Assembly (NCBI GenBank): GCA_037178975.1
Contig: JASJZH010000004.1
Span: forward strand, 8,370,001 to 8,434,000
Direction: 5' to 3'
From: Oscheius tipulae
Taxonomy: Eukaryota > Nematoda > Chromadorea > Rhabditida > Rhabditidae
DNA: 64,000 bases
Position numbers and translations under genes: made by a program. Below the pieces are notes generated by a model. That model was not told where the DNA came from. It saw only the letters and a program-made list of their open reading frames with translations, and did no database searches. Below, piece by piece: positions 19,835 through 31,323 of this stretch (positions are counted from its first letter, which is position 1; every line of letters starts with the position of its first letter).

Positions 19835-20160
19835 GCTTTGCCCCGTTGTCTAACTTCTTCACTATCGCACTACTGCTGCTTTTCGTCATTCCAATGTTTT
19901 TTGTAACTGTCGAAACTTTCAACAGCTACTTTTACAAAATGTTCGACCCTGCCACAAGTAGCTTCAGCACATGGTTTTTGAACGCATCAGATTCTAGTCC
20001 TCGCCGTGGCAATTCAATCTGCGAAAATATTGATCTCAATACTGGCCTTCTTCACTTCTTTTCGTTATCACGGTCATATATTTCACGACACCGTACAGAA
20101 GAAGCGCGGCGGACTTCTTCCATGTCGCATCATCGGTTCGTTTTGAGTAGAGGCTGCTAG
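19835..20160 (+). pseudogene. Chemoreceptor 3' remnant
   Basis: Only the equivalents of the end of exon 5 (LFVIPMFFVT, FDPAT) and exon 6 are present. They read ILISILAFFTS and then a frameshift in the stretch corresponding to FTTPYRRS. The upstream exons are absent. Followed by the same 3' flanking sequence as the two intact receptors before it. Confidence 0.8.
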
Positions 20161-20543
20161 ATTGGTGTAGGTTGCTTTTTCGGTACAGAAAAACAGCTGA
20201 CAAACTCTTTGTGATCAGCAACAAAACTTGGTTCATTGGTTGGACTACCCATTATGACTTTTTCCCTTTCCATTCAATCCACAATTTGAATTTTTGAAAT
20301 GTCAAGCCTCTCAGTTCAGAAACAAACTGCCATTAAAACAAATTCTGTTTATTATAAGTATGATCATACCCTTATATTGCAACATTTTAAAATAAATGTG
20401 AGCCTCAAAAAATCGGGGCAGTATGCACTAAATTTGGCCTGACAGGAACTAAGACAAGTGACAAATAAACTAAGTACAGTGGTGGAGCCCGTCTCTTTGA
20501 AGTGAGATGCCAATTATAGCCGTAAGGGCTCTCGATCTAAATC

Positions 20544-21802
20544 TCAAACGATGGGCAGCTTGTCGGGGACGGTTCCAGCACGACTACGCATTTTTCCGTC
20601 ATCGGATCCGTCGACAAATCCGCTAGAGAAACGCTTCTCGAGTCGGTCTCTGAAAATTGGACATTAAGGGACTGTGCAAGTGTGAAAAGAAGGATAAGAG
20701 AGCTAAACTTACTCGATGTTCTGTTTCTCTAGATCGGCAGAGGAGCCGGTGCGAGTAGAGGCAATCGACGGCTCGCCTGTAACGGGCGAGTTATTCTCTT
20801 TTGTGGCCTTGTTCATGGGTTCTGAGAAGATAAAAGCGAGGATAGAGGCGGGACTAGAAGTCTAGGGATACCTTTTTCGTAATCAGAGAGCTCGGTAGCC
20901 TCGCTGGTGCCGCAGATGCGCTGGAGAGGAGAGCGACCGTGCTGCTTACGTGGGTAGATGATGAAGAGAGAGAGCTGCAGAACAGCCAAAATCATACCGG
21001 TGCAATTGGGGATCTGCAAACGTGCATTGGATGTGAAAAAAAAGGAAAAAAAGCAAAAGAAGTTTGCCGCCAGCAGGGGTCGAACCTGCGACCTTGGGCT
21101 TATTAGACCCACGCTCTAACCGACTGAGCTATGGCGGCTGACCGCCAAAACTTGGGCAAATTCTTTCCTCATGGCGTTTTCGGTTAGGAGAGTCACTCAC
21201 CATGATGTATTTGTCCTGAAGAATTGTACCGTAGAGGAACCACTGGGAAGAGACAAGTAGATTAAAGCAGCACATAGGGAGGGGAAGGGATTCGACGCAT
21301 TTCTTCCTCAGAACCACTCCCAGGCCGGCCAACGGGGCTCCAAAGGTGAGGATGTTGAAAGTCATGCAGAGGATTCCAAGCAGATCCAAGTTGGGAGAGT
21401 ACTCCTGCCAGAGAGCCATTCCCAGAATAGCAGACAAAACAAGGATGAACTGGACAGCAAAGTTCCTCTTCGTGTCGGCGTAGATCAGGTAGAAGATGCA
21501 GTAGGAGAAGAACAGCGTCACAGCTACCACGTTGACTTGAACCATCGTAATGTCCGGCTTCAGGAAACCGTATCGGAGCCAAAATGAACCTCTAAATAAC
21601 GTTTTGCGTCATTTAAAGGCTGCGTCATTTACCCAAGAAGACCCATCAGGAACGGAACTCCACTAATGTCGCCAGTCTTGCCCAGTCTGTAGATGTTCAT
21701 GCAGATGGGTATGCCGGTGAAGAAGAGGGTGATAGTCGTGACCAGAGCCGACCAGCTGAGGCAGTACAGAATGGCATTCAAAGTTTCGTTGTCGAGAACC
21801 AT
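20544..21802 (-). CDS. SWEET/MtN3-type sugar transporter
   Basis: Exons 21802-21633, 21591-21201, 21013-20872, 20821-20713 and 20649-20544 give 305 residues in one frame. The first four exons contain seven membrane segments in the 3+1+3 layout of SWEETs (two MtN3/saliva repeats). Examples are [18 protein letters not shown] and [10 protein letters not shown] near the start, [12 protein letters not shown], and the second repeat with [14 protein letters not shown] and [11 protein letters not shown]. Such proteins move mono- or disaccharides passively across the plasma membrane. The last two exons encode a hydrophilic, Ser/Glu-rich cytosolic tail of about 80 residues, longer than the minimal fold. 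A Met 20 codons earlier is possible. A tRNA gene lies in intron 2. Confidence 0.93.
21066..21138 (-). tRNA. tRNA-Ile (anticodon AAT), nested in SWEET intron 2
   Basis: 73 nt. A 7-bp acceptor stem GCCGCCA/TGGCGGC is complete. D-arm GCTC/GAGC, anticodon arm TGGGT/GCCCA with loop CTAATAA, T-arm GCAGG/CCTGC with loop TTCGACC. Box A and box B for RNA polymerase III are intact and no intron is present. The anticodon AAT (read as IAU after editing) is the major isoleucine acceptor. It is on the same strand as the host gene. Confidence 0.97.
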
Positions 21803-21862
21803 TGCTGAAATCAGAGAGCTTGTTTTCCGTGGAGATGGGAACAAGGAAGACGAGAGTGACAA

Positions 21863-24800
21863 ACAATCAACGTTTCATCAAAAAGCGAAGACCGAATATG
21901 AGCTTCGATCTGTTATCGCAAACACATGTTCCACCGAAACCATATTGAGGCTAATCTGTGGAAAAGATAAGAGAAAACTGGATCAGCAAGCCTACCAGCT
22001 GTTAGGCAGAAATAATCAAAACATTGACTGTTTCAGAAGACAGAAGCGAAGAACAGGAAGACAGAAGCGAAGAATTATCTTGAAACATAGTCTTTTAATG
22101 CTCAAAGTCAGACTGCCACGAAAATTGCGCAATTTCCTGGTCAAAAAGGCAGTGAGGCGCAAAGCGACACGATAATTGTGACTTTGATAGTCTGCGGTCT
22201 GTCAAAAAAAATGAGACCTTCCCTATACAGCAACAAACAAGGGGTTCTATTGTCCAGAAAAGAGGAATTATGAAAACATGATATCATTAGGATATTATGG
22301 CTGAGAAAACAAATAAAGAGTTTCAGGAGAAACTGAAGGACATGTCTTGATTATCTTGGAATATAGAAACCAGTACCAGTTGAGAACCATAAGTGAGATG
22401 GGGACAGGGGACACTGGCAGTCAGTCAGCAGGGGTCAGTTGCCACACTGGGGAACAGCCGACCGGAGAGAAGAGAGAGGGGAGGAGCATACGGGGGTATC
22501 CCCTTCTCTAATTCACGTGACACTTGCCTTCAGCTAGTGGGTAAAGAGGAGAGATGGAGAGGGAGTGTAATGCAACCAACTATCGGAATCAGCTGAACTA
22601 ACACAGACGCCTGGAGGCCATGATGTCTGATCTGTTAGGAAGTCTGGATGCTATAGTAAACAAAGTGAAGAGAGTCCATATTGACGGGGCAGGAAAATTC
22701 TCAAGACTTTTGTTTTGATTTGATAAAGAGACACTTATTTGCTGTGGACACAAATAATTGAAAATTTAAATCGTGCGTTGAAGGAGCAACAGTGAAGCGA
22801 GTATTCTGAACACAAAAGCGACTATCGAAAAGCTTTTTTAGTACTCTGAAGTTTGAAAATATTGTAATGACATCTGCTAATCGTTTGTCGATGAAAGATG
22901 TGTTGAGAATGATAATGGTTTTCTTATTCCTGATATTCTTTCAAGGTCTGAAGATATAGAAGGTGGCAGGTAATCTTAATTAAAAACCGTTAAGCTTTGA
23001 TTCAGATAAAAAGCTGTATCGTATTAGGAATATGGCAAACTCAATCGATTCCGCGGATTTTTTTATGTGTGTAACAAGGCGAAAAGAAAATTGATAGTAC
23101 AAACCACAAATTATGGTAACCGGAGAATACAGATTATCTTTGTCCTGGGTTGAACATCTATCATCCTCATGACAAAGACCAATTTGTCTCCACCTCCAAG
23201 CGTCTACAGAAAAGAACAAAGAAGTCGAAAGACCCTGCAATTTCCTCGATCTTCATAGACTTTTAAAGAACTGCGAAAAGTTACAGTCGAGACGGGTTCG
23301 TGCTGTACTGTTCCACGCGCGAGGACAGCAGTTATGAAAAATTATGGCCATGGCTGTGTGACAGAGTTCAGGAAAACGAGTGTTTGACATTTTTTGGCTT
23401 CCTCTTTCAGAAAAGGGCTTTTAACGCATGACGCTTTGGTGTTTTCTTCCTGTCAACAGCTATGGACACCACATCAGTTGTATCAAATGAACGCTAATGA
23501 CACGACAAACAACCGTCGTTCTAAAGAATTTTGAACGGAGGGGGACATGTGTCGCGTACTCCGCAGGTCAGAACGCTTTCACGTGGATATGAAAGAGGAA
23601 GAGAAGATGAACGAGTTCTCGATAACAAGGACAGGCACAAGGTGTTTTGCGCGCCGCTCAACTTTATAGGGCATAGCGAAGAAACGGACTGAGTACGACA
23701 GATCCAAGTCGAGTTCAAAATAGTCACTTAAGAATTTTTTTTTAAGACTTGGATACTCTTACTTAAAGAATTACCGTTTTTGGGGAAAATTAAGGTAGAT
23801 CCCATAGACCAAATTTTTGTGACAACCAACGGGAAAAGATTGGAATTGAATGGCTTGGGTAGTTTCTCTCTAATCAAAGCTTCCTTGCTAACTTTGGACT
23901 ATAACTCTGTGAGGAGAATTGAAAAGTGGTTGGTACTAACTGCCTTCGAAGTAACACGCAAAGTTCATTCTCCGCTTCTCGACTGCCCTTGGATGATTTC
24001 ATGCGAGAAAAACAGTCTGTCATTCTTAATAACCATGAATGTCTGATGACCAGCAGACTGTGAATATCATATTTCTCAGAAAAATAAACTTTCACTAGTT
24101 TTTGATCATGGATAACCCCTTAGAAGGAGGATTCCAGGGAAATAGGGCTATAAGTTTAGAGAAGCTGACTGATCCAATAAACAGAAATTCGATTAAAAAA
24201 ACAAAAAGACTTTAGACTGAGAGAAGCAACTGGTGTCTAGCCATGTAATCGACTAGCCCTTTAACTGATCGACCACAAACAAAAGGGAGAGGAAGAAGGG
24301 ATCGAAGAAATCTTCCGGATTCTTCCCTTTTATCCCCGTTTTCTGTTTGTAAACACTACTATTTCGCGCTTCCAAGCCTTGAAAACAATGTGTTCCTGTC
24401 AAGATTAACAGAACTGGGAAGCGTAAAAGCGTGCGATGATCTATAGAAGATAACAGCTGTAGCTTCGAAAATTTGAAGAACACTAGCCGACAACTGTTGT
24501 TATGCTTTGGGATGAGTGATAAGGAGAACTGGAACTAATTTAAGGAGTCTTGTACTTTTTTTGGACTCCCTTAGAGATAAACTGACATAATAGTGAAGAT
24601 TTTATCAGTGAAACTGTTGCGGTCACTTTATTTGTCACTCATGAAGAAGAGCAGGGAGCCACAATGAAACAGTACAAAATTAGTTTTTGAGACTGTAAAC
24701 TTTTCGCAGAGTCCGAAAAACGAGGCTCTAGGCACATGACAAGACAAAGAAAAAGGGCGAAACGTTAAGAGTTAAAGCAGTGTACTTTAAAGACTGCTCT

Positions 24801-27800
24801 CACCCTAGCACCTTGTTTGTTTCAGCCAGCTTCATAGCCATAAAATTGCGAATAAAGAACGGCTGGATCGATCCCGTCGCATGTGTGTGGTGGAAACCCT
24901 CTTAATTGTTGTTTTGCCGACGGGGCATTCCCTCACACGAATCTAGTAGCAGCCGCCAAAATTCAAGCCCCCTTGTACACTGTACAAATCCATAAGTTCT
25001 TTCCATAGATCACAGGAGTCCCGTGTTTATGAGCTCAAGTGTCAAGGTAAACGGTGGAAATAGACAGTCTGAGGTCCAACGAGCGTATGTAAAAGACGTA
25101 AACATAGTGAGGGAGGTAATTTGAAGCCTGGAGCGGAAAATTGTCGAAAACATGAAGCTATGCCCAGCTGTGAGCTTATATAACCTCGGAATTGATCTTT
25201 TGGATCCGAAGGGAGGGTTTCCCAAACTGACATCGAGCCACGATGTCTCATTGTCTAGAAGGAACGAGAAGCACCAACATCAACATGTTTGTGCTTACAT
25301 CTGTCTCGGAAAGGTCTGCGCACTTTTCCGAAAACATTGACGACGGAATATGCGGGTAACATTACGGAGTGAGGGATAAGGCGGGATTTGAAGAGATTTC
25401 CTCGATGCTCACTTATAAAAGTGGGAGGAAATTGCGTAGATTCATGATCAAGATCAGACAGTCATGAACAGCTCGGATGTATGACTCAGGCTGGGGCTCA
25501 TAGAGTTAGAAGTGACCGCGATGGACTTTGAACTCTTGGTAGACGATGTGCACGGTTATCAGCCACTATTCAGAGCAATAGCAAGTGTAGCTACTTGATT
25601 CTAATGAGGTTCTTGGAAGACGGCAATGACTATAACACATGAAATTATGTTGGAAAATGTTTAGAGAATTTATTCGCGACAGTGAGGAAACGCATTATGT
25701 AAAATGCTGAAAGCATAGTTTTCGAATGCGGTTTATAATTCAAATGTTCCTATTCATAGCACGATCCTGAAAAGAATTCAAAGACACTGGTTCTTTGTCG
25801 GCCATCACAATGAAAACAGAAGCCTCATCCTTATTCCAACTCTGTTGACTCTCCTATCCACTATTTATAGATGCATCTACCCTCTCAAAAAGAGCACATT
25901 GTGAGGAGCAAAATGGACCGCTATTACGAACATGACAACAAGTTATAAATAGAGTGCCAGAGCCCTTCTTCTGCCCTCTAGAATTATCGGATGCTTTCCA
26001 GACGCGTAAACAGACGAATAGTGAATAAAGATAAGTCAATAAGTTGAAAGGTTACGCTAACGTCTGTGAGTCAAGAGGCCGACACTAGTCATTAGAGTCG
26101 CATGATATATGCATCGAAGTGGTCATTGGCCCCTAAAGGTCTTCCCCGACTAACCAGCTGCATATTATGAGAGCCACGCGCACATGTTTACGAAAAATGA
26201 GGCATATGTGTGGAAAGGGCAGGCTAGGACTTTCTGGAAGAACTGACGAGGTATTTCGAAAGCTGAACTTGCTATGATGTTCAGGATCAAAAGAACGGCA
26301 ATCGAGCGCGAAAGGATGACATTACTGAATCATGTAAGCGGCTGGATAAAAAAGTGGAGTTTCTCTGGATATATGACCGCAGGGTTCAACTACTAGTACG
26401 TGTTTAAATTGTTATAGATCTACTACTTTATGTTTGCACTAAAGAAAAAAATGTGAACCGGCATGTTCTTGATTAATCTGAGACATTGTGAAGATTTCCA
26501 ACCAACTGAATAGTCGCTGTCGCTTTTCAGACGCATGGTAAACATACAAATGACCCTATAAGAACACTTTGTCGTTCCGACAGGATTCAATTGAAAATAA
26601 GCTTGTCGAAACTGACGTTTCAGGCGATTTCATGAAGTGGTGTTTGGGTTGTTTGAGTGCGCAATTCTTGTGGCTGGGTAAATATACTTTTTCGCGCTGC
26701 CGGACGAAAGGGTCTTTTGATCGATAAGAATGGCAAGCGGGATGACCGATATATTCATAGTAGAATCTGAAGCTGTGAAAGAAGGGCCATGAAATAACAT
26801 AAAGCCCAATACAAATATCTGATGTTTTGAAACCTGCTCCAAATCAACCTGTCTTTTCCCCGATTCTCCAGCGCGCAACACCATTTGACGACTTCCCATA
26901 ACTACAACGACTTCCAGAGTGTGTAATCTACGTCTGAGATCCTTTCCATCTTTCCAGTTTTCAAAGCTGAGCACGAACAACTCCCACCTTCATCGTTTGC
27001 GGTAAATATACCGCCACCAATTAGTCGCAGCTCCTAGTCGACAATTTTCATAAATTATAATCGCCTTCTCTTAACTGGCTCTCTTTCGCCCGTACTCGCA
27101 TGACAAACTCGTTGAATATTTCAGCTGAGACCACTCCTTAAGTTTCTCACTTCCATGGACAAAGACGCGAGCAGATCCTAGTACGACTGTTGTCCCAAAT
27201 TGGCGCCAATTCTGTTTGCAGAAGAGATTTTTGACGAAGAAAACAGTGCAGCGATCCAATTATAGTCGCTATCCATTTCCTTATCCCTATTTCTCTCTAT
27301 CTTTGTCTACCACTTTTCCACAATCGGGTCTTCCCATTCCCTCTCGCATAAATGATTGCCTCTAATCTTTGACGCGCTTCCATTTGAAGTGTTCAAAAGA
27401 GGCATCTGCCCTTGATCACTTAAGTCTGTTTGTACCTTCCTCAGTCTCCTGTGGCATCAATTTATAACGACGCTTAATTTCTCTTTCCCCAAACAGTTAA
27501 TCCGTGAAAAAAACCGAGAAGATTTTTTTTATCTTTCTCACTTAAACACCTCTGTATAATAGGTGACCAAACGGGTTTGTCTGTCCTCTGTGCATCTAAA
27601 GATCATCACGATCTGTGAAGTGGAAATTTGATCTGATGTTAGTGAACACTCAAGCTTAGAGAATTCCGGAAGACTTACGTCATCTCTAAGCAATCACAAT
27701 AAGGAAATAGGATGTTAAGCGGAGTCAGTTTAGTTTTCTTTCCTTTATTCAGACCTGTTGCTGTCTCAAAACAAGTAGTCGCAACCGGGGCAAACAGCTC

Positions 27801-28228
27801 TCTACTCTTTGTGACATCTTCCGTTTGCGATAATACGGTCCCGGGTTTGAGATCCAGTTGTAAGTCAAATTTATAAATTGTTGTTCTACTGTTAAAAACC
27901 TGCCTGAATAACTAGCTTCGAGAATTCTGACTACGACGGGGTGATCTATGTTTCTAGATCCATACGGACCTTGTTTTGATGCTTCTGGGTGTCCAGTCTG
28001 TCTGAACAAATAATGGCCGCTAGACATTAGTGACCACAATTATACGTTTCATTCATTTCTCCAGGGGCTCCTTCCGCTATTTTCACTTTTTTCAGATCAA
28101 AGTACCGCCTGTCAACTGTTTCCATTGAGAGTCTTTTTCCGGGAGTCAATCAATGTGGTCATACCTCGTCTCTTCATAACTCTCATGTGATTATTCGATC
28201 GGCTTAACGCAGAGTCAGTCTGCCGTGC
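21863..28228. other. Gene-poor stretch of about 6 kb
   Basis: No coding region I can support on either strand. Open stretches are short, lack recognisable motifs and are not linked by plausible splice phases; the longest (26,630-26,980, minus, 116 codons) looks like chance. Regulatory DNA for the peptide receptor at 28,229 or lineage-specific ncRNA could lie here. Confidence 0.5.
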
Positions 28229-30252
28229 ATGAACTGCCTGAAACATGTCGATCTACTTTTTGTTAGAGAGCCGATAGCCAGGTCAGAGATTAGGGATGGG
28301 TCTCGATCAATTATGATATTCAGATGGTTGTGGCAGTATCTCTTCCCGGCTCAATTTACTCTTGGAGTGCTGGGTAATTGCCTAAATCTATGGGTTCTAT
28401 CTAGTGATGAGGTGTCGAATATAGCTAGTGATTTGGTATGTTACATTACGTACTCGGCATTGAAGAGGTTTTCAGTTAGCAGCTGTCTCTTTTTGCGACT
28501 TAGCCTTCCTTCTTGCCATGGTCCCTCATGCTCTTTCCTCCTTCGAATCTCTAGCCATCAACTACACATTCCGCAGCTATTATATCAAAACCAGACAGCA
28601 TATTGTAGCTGTAGCTAACTGGATGAGTGCAGCAGCTATTTGGTAAATCTATTTTGGGATTTCCTCAACTTTCGCTTCAGGCTTATCCTAGCAGTGTCAA
28701 TAGAACGATTTTTAATAGTCCGCCAGCCCCTGAGATCTAAATTGTACTGGCAACGAGGAAGGATGGTACTGGTTTTGAGCTCCATTTTTTTCGTTACTGG
28801 TATGTTTGACTTAAGACAGAAACTGAAAGACAGCAACGACGTTAAAGCTCAGAAACTTCAGGAATCGTAACGCTATACCACCACTTTGAATACGATTGTG
28901 AAGTTGCTATCCTGTGCAATGGGACCCAGATTTATGGGAATTGCTACTATGCTGGAGAGATTCATTGGAGAACCTACATGAAGAAAGAACAGGTAATTGG
29001 TCAATTTTAAAGCAGAAAGCAAAAATGTTTAGATCAGACCAAGTGAAAGTAAGATGGCCTATTTGAAAGGGTCAACTATCTTCAACGTTCTTTTTGTCGT
29101 CTTCCTGCCAATTGTAGTCGTCATTATTCTGAACATGCTCATGATCCGGGAACTACAAAGGTGTGGCAAGGAATTGTTGCAACTGGATGCCGCTAGGGAG
29201 AGTCTAGCCAGGAACCAGCAGGTAGTTTTAGAAAACTCAGCCCTAGTCCTTGTACTTCAGAAGTCAAGGAAGCGTGTAACAGTGACAGTCATTGCCATTG
29301 GACTATGCTTTTCCCTCACCCAGGGACCTTCTTCAATAATGGTGATCATGGAGCAGTTCAGATTCAGCTCCCACTTCGGACCAGTGTTCTACAATATCTT
29401 TAGGTGAGTAAAAAAAGTTTCTGCTGCTTAAAAAGAACCAGTATGGTCCGATACCCGACTGGTGTTCCTTTAAAGCGAGTGTCCGGATCCTTTTCTAGAT
29501 CGCAAAAGTTAAAATTCTTTGATTTGACAAGTCGTATAATGTCGAGATTATCCTGGCTTCCAGTATCCGCAACTTATTCGAGCTGGGGTGAGCCTTTTCG
29601 AGTCTGAAGTGGGACGTAACATTAGTTTCGAATTACTCATGGTCGAAAAAAAGGTCCGGACACTCGTTTTATAATCGCTTTTTACCACTTCGAGTTGCTC
29701 AGAGTTACCGTCTCCGAATGTGCTGAGGAAGTGTTACAATTTTTCGGTCCAACTGAGTACATTTGGAAACAAAGTGATCATCAAATTGAAAGAATTGTGC
29801 AGGATATTTTGAAGGTGCGCTAGTCTTGTAGGACAGGGTTTAACTGATCCCAATACTGATTTGTAAAATCGATGAATTACTTTGCAGTATCACAAACAGT
29901 CTGGTTGTGACCGGAAAGACGATCAACTTTATCCTGTTCTGCCTGTCATCTGAGCACTTCCGCCGGCGCTGCTTCGTTTTCGTTCTACGGAAGTTCCCGC
30001 AGGTGATTTCTTTTTTCAGAAATCAGTTCATTAAAACTTTTTCAGTTACAAGGAACAGGACTCTGTCAGCGCTTCGGCGTCACCGTAGATTATAATCGAC
30101 AGACGTCGCTCGACCAACGGGGTGCCTCTTTGCGAACTTTGAGATCAAGAAGAGGCAGTGCGCAGCGTGAAAGCGCCTTGTTGACAGAACGACGTGACCG
30201 TGAGCGACAAAACTCTCATCGGAGTTGCGAACGGCAAGAATCTTTAACATAG
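28229..30252 (+). CDS. FMRFamide-like neuropeptide receptor (GPCR), complete
   Basis: Exons 28229-28435, 28476-28642, 28681-28799, 28862-28992, 29033-29403, 29888-30002 and 30046-30252 give 438 residues. TM1 is near LGVLGNCLNLWVL. TM2 is AAVSFCDLAFLLAMV. TM3 ends SAAAIW, followed by LAVSIERFLIVRQPL in the DRY position. Extracellular loop 2 has paired Cys. TM5 is FLPIVVVIILNML. TM6 is TVIAIGLCFSLTQGPSS. TM7 is NSLVVTGKTINFILFCLSS. The combined TM6 and TM7 motifs are those of invertebrate FMRFamide receptors. The basic C-terminal tail has several RXXS-type sites. The start Met is the first in frame; an internal Met at codon 30 is also possible. Intron 5 (484 nt) carries repeat sequence and is partly copied at 35.4 kb. 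Confidence 0.92.
29468..29674. mobile_element. Short inverted-repeat element (MITE-like) in receptor intron 5
   Basis: Left end has GCGAGTGTCCGGATCCTTTT. Right end has AAAAGGTCCGGACACTCG in opposite orientation. A one-sided relic of the same terminus lies at 33,003-33,037. About 200 bp, non-coding. The target duplication is not clear. Confidence 0.55.
29635..30000 (+). repeat. Inverted duplication, copy 1 (original, includes receptor exon 6)
   Basis: About 366 bp nearly identical to the reverse complement of 35416-35790. It includes the right end of the MITE-like element, the end of intron 5, and the receptor's TM7 exon up to 2 bp before its donor. Confidence 0.9.
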
Positions 30253-30926
30253 AGAGTAATAGATCGCAGAGACTGAACAGAGCGGAATATTATACTTCGG
30301 GTCAATAAATCTTTTACTTTTCGCTACTTCTGAGCGCTTTGAATTCCCTTCAGTTTCTAGTTTGACAGGAGTGTTTCATATTGATTCGACAGGTGCTAAA
30401 CCTGTAATTAATTTTTGAGAAATCAACTTTGTGCAGCTGTAACATCCCAGTTCCCATTCTGGCATCAGCTTGGCCAACTTGACCAAAAAATATGGTAAAT
30501 GTAAAGTTTCTATACGAATCAATGGCAGAGTAGCTGGGAGAGTTAGTCAAGCTCCTGCTGTTGCCTTCTGACCGTTGTCGATGTTATGGACCCAAAGGAT
30601 GGAGATTAGAAAAAACAAGTTTATCAGGTTCCGAACATTGTTGTCCTGAATTCGGTTCATTCAACTTCCTAAGACAATAATACCTTAAAGGAACCAGCCG
30701 TCTCCGGCGGTTTCGCCTTCCCAAGCATATGTGCACGCTAAAAAAAAACACGCTTAAAAACTAAGAAAATAAGTGTGAAGCATCAAAAATACAGAAAGAA
30801 GCTAAAATCCAGTATTTTTGAAACTCTGGACCAAAACTTGAATTCAAAAAAGCGCTGGCTGGTCTCCCCTTCTCTCGTAATATCAGTGTCTCTTAAAAAA
30901 AGGCTTAATTTTAAAAGAAACCCCCT

Positions 30927-31020
30927 TTATTTTCCAAATGCAACACAACGAGCTTTTCCATCCACATTCGTAACGGACACCGCTGCCGCCAGTTGCTTGA
31001 GCTCTTGAAAGGACCATGAG
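30927..31020 (-). pseudogene. Relic of Cys-rich secreted peptide, exon 2
   Basis: The minus-strand end reads VDGKARCVAFGK followed by a stop, closely matching the end of the peptide gene at 33060-33341. The 3' flank (ACAACGAGCTTTTCC and the following AAAAGG stretch) is also shared. Upstream Cys residues are scrambled and no exon 1 is present. Confidence 0.6.
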
Positions 31021-31323
31021 GGACAAAATGAAGCTGATCTCGAACGATAGATCTTATCGATTTTTGAAAAGAGTCTCACGAAAGGCTGAAGCTCGGGAAG
31101 TAATGTACGTGTCATTTTGCAGTTACTGTTTATTGCATTCGATTCTGTTCGAACATTAGTTCCGAAACCGTTAAAACTTTATCTGGTCAAACTAAAAAAA
31201 ACGATGACAGTAGTCAGAGTAGCCTTGGAACACTTCTCTTTGCTGTCTGGATAATAATAACAGAGACTGCTGCCGAGTTCGGTACCACTCTCTTCACATA
31301 GTGCGCTCATTATTGGCGCTAGT

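Noticed and set aside
21693-22175. Plus-strand open frame of 160 codons rich in Lys and Arg
   Set aside because: Its first half is antisense to the first exon of the SWEET gene and the rest is basic low-complexity without motifs; a shadow frame.
22393-22600. Gly/Arg-rich short frame in the gene-poor region
   Set aside because: Short, biased by GGGGA and GAGAGG words, no splice context.
29680-29820. Open stretch (VTVSECAEEVLQFFGPTEY) between TM6 and TM7 of the peptide receptor as an extra exon
   Set aside because: Joining the exon ending at 29,403 directly to 29,888 restores the frame and the normal short loop between TM6 and TM7, as in the receptor at 51.7-53.7 kb.
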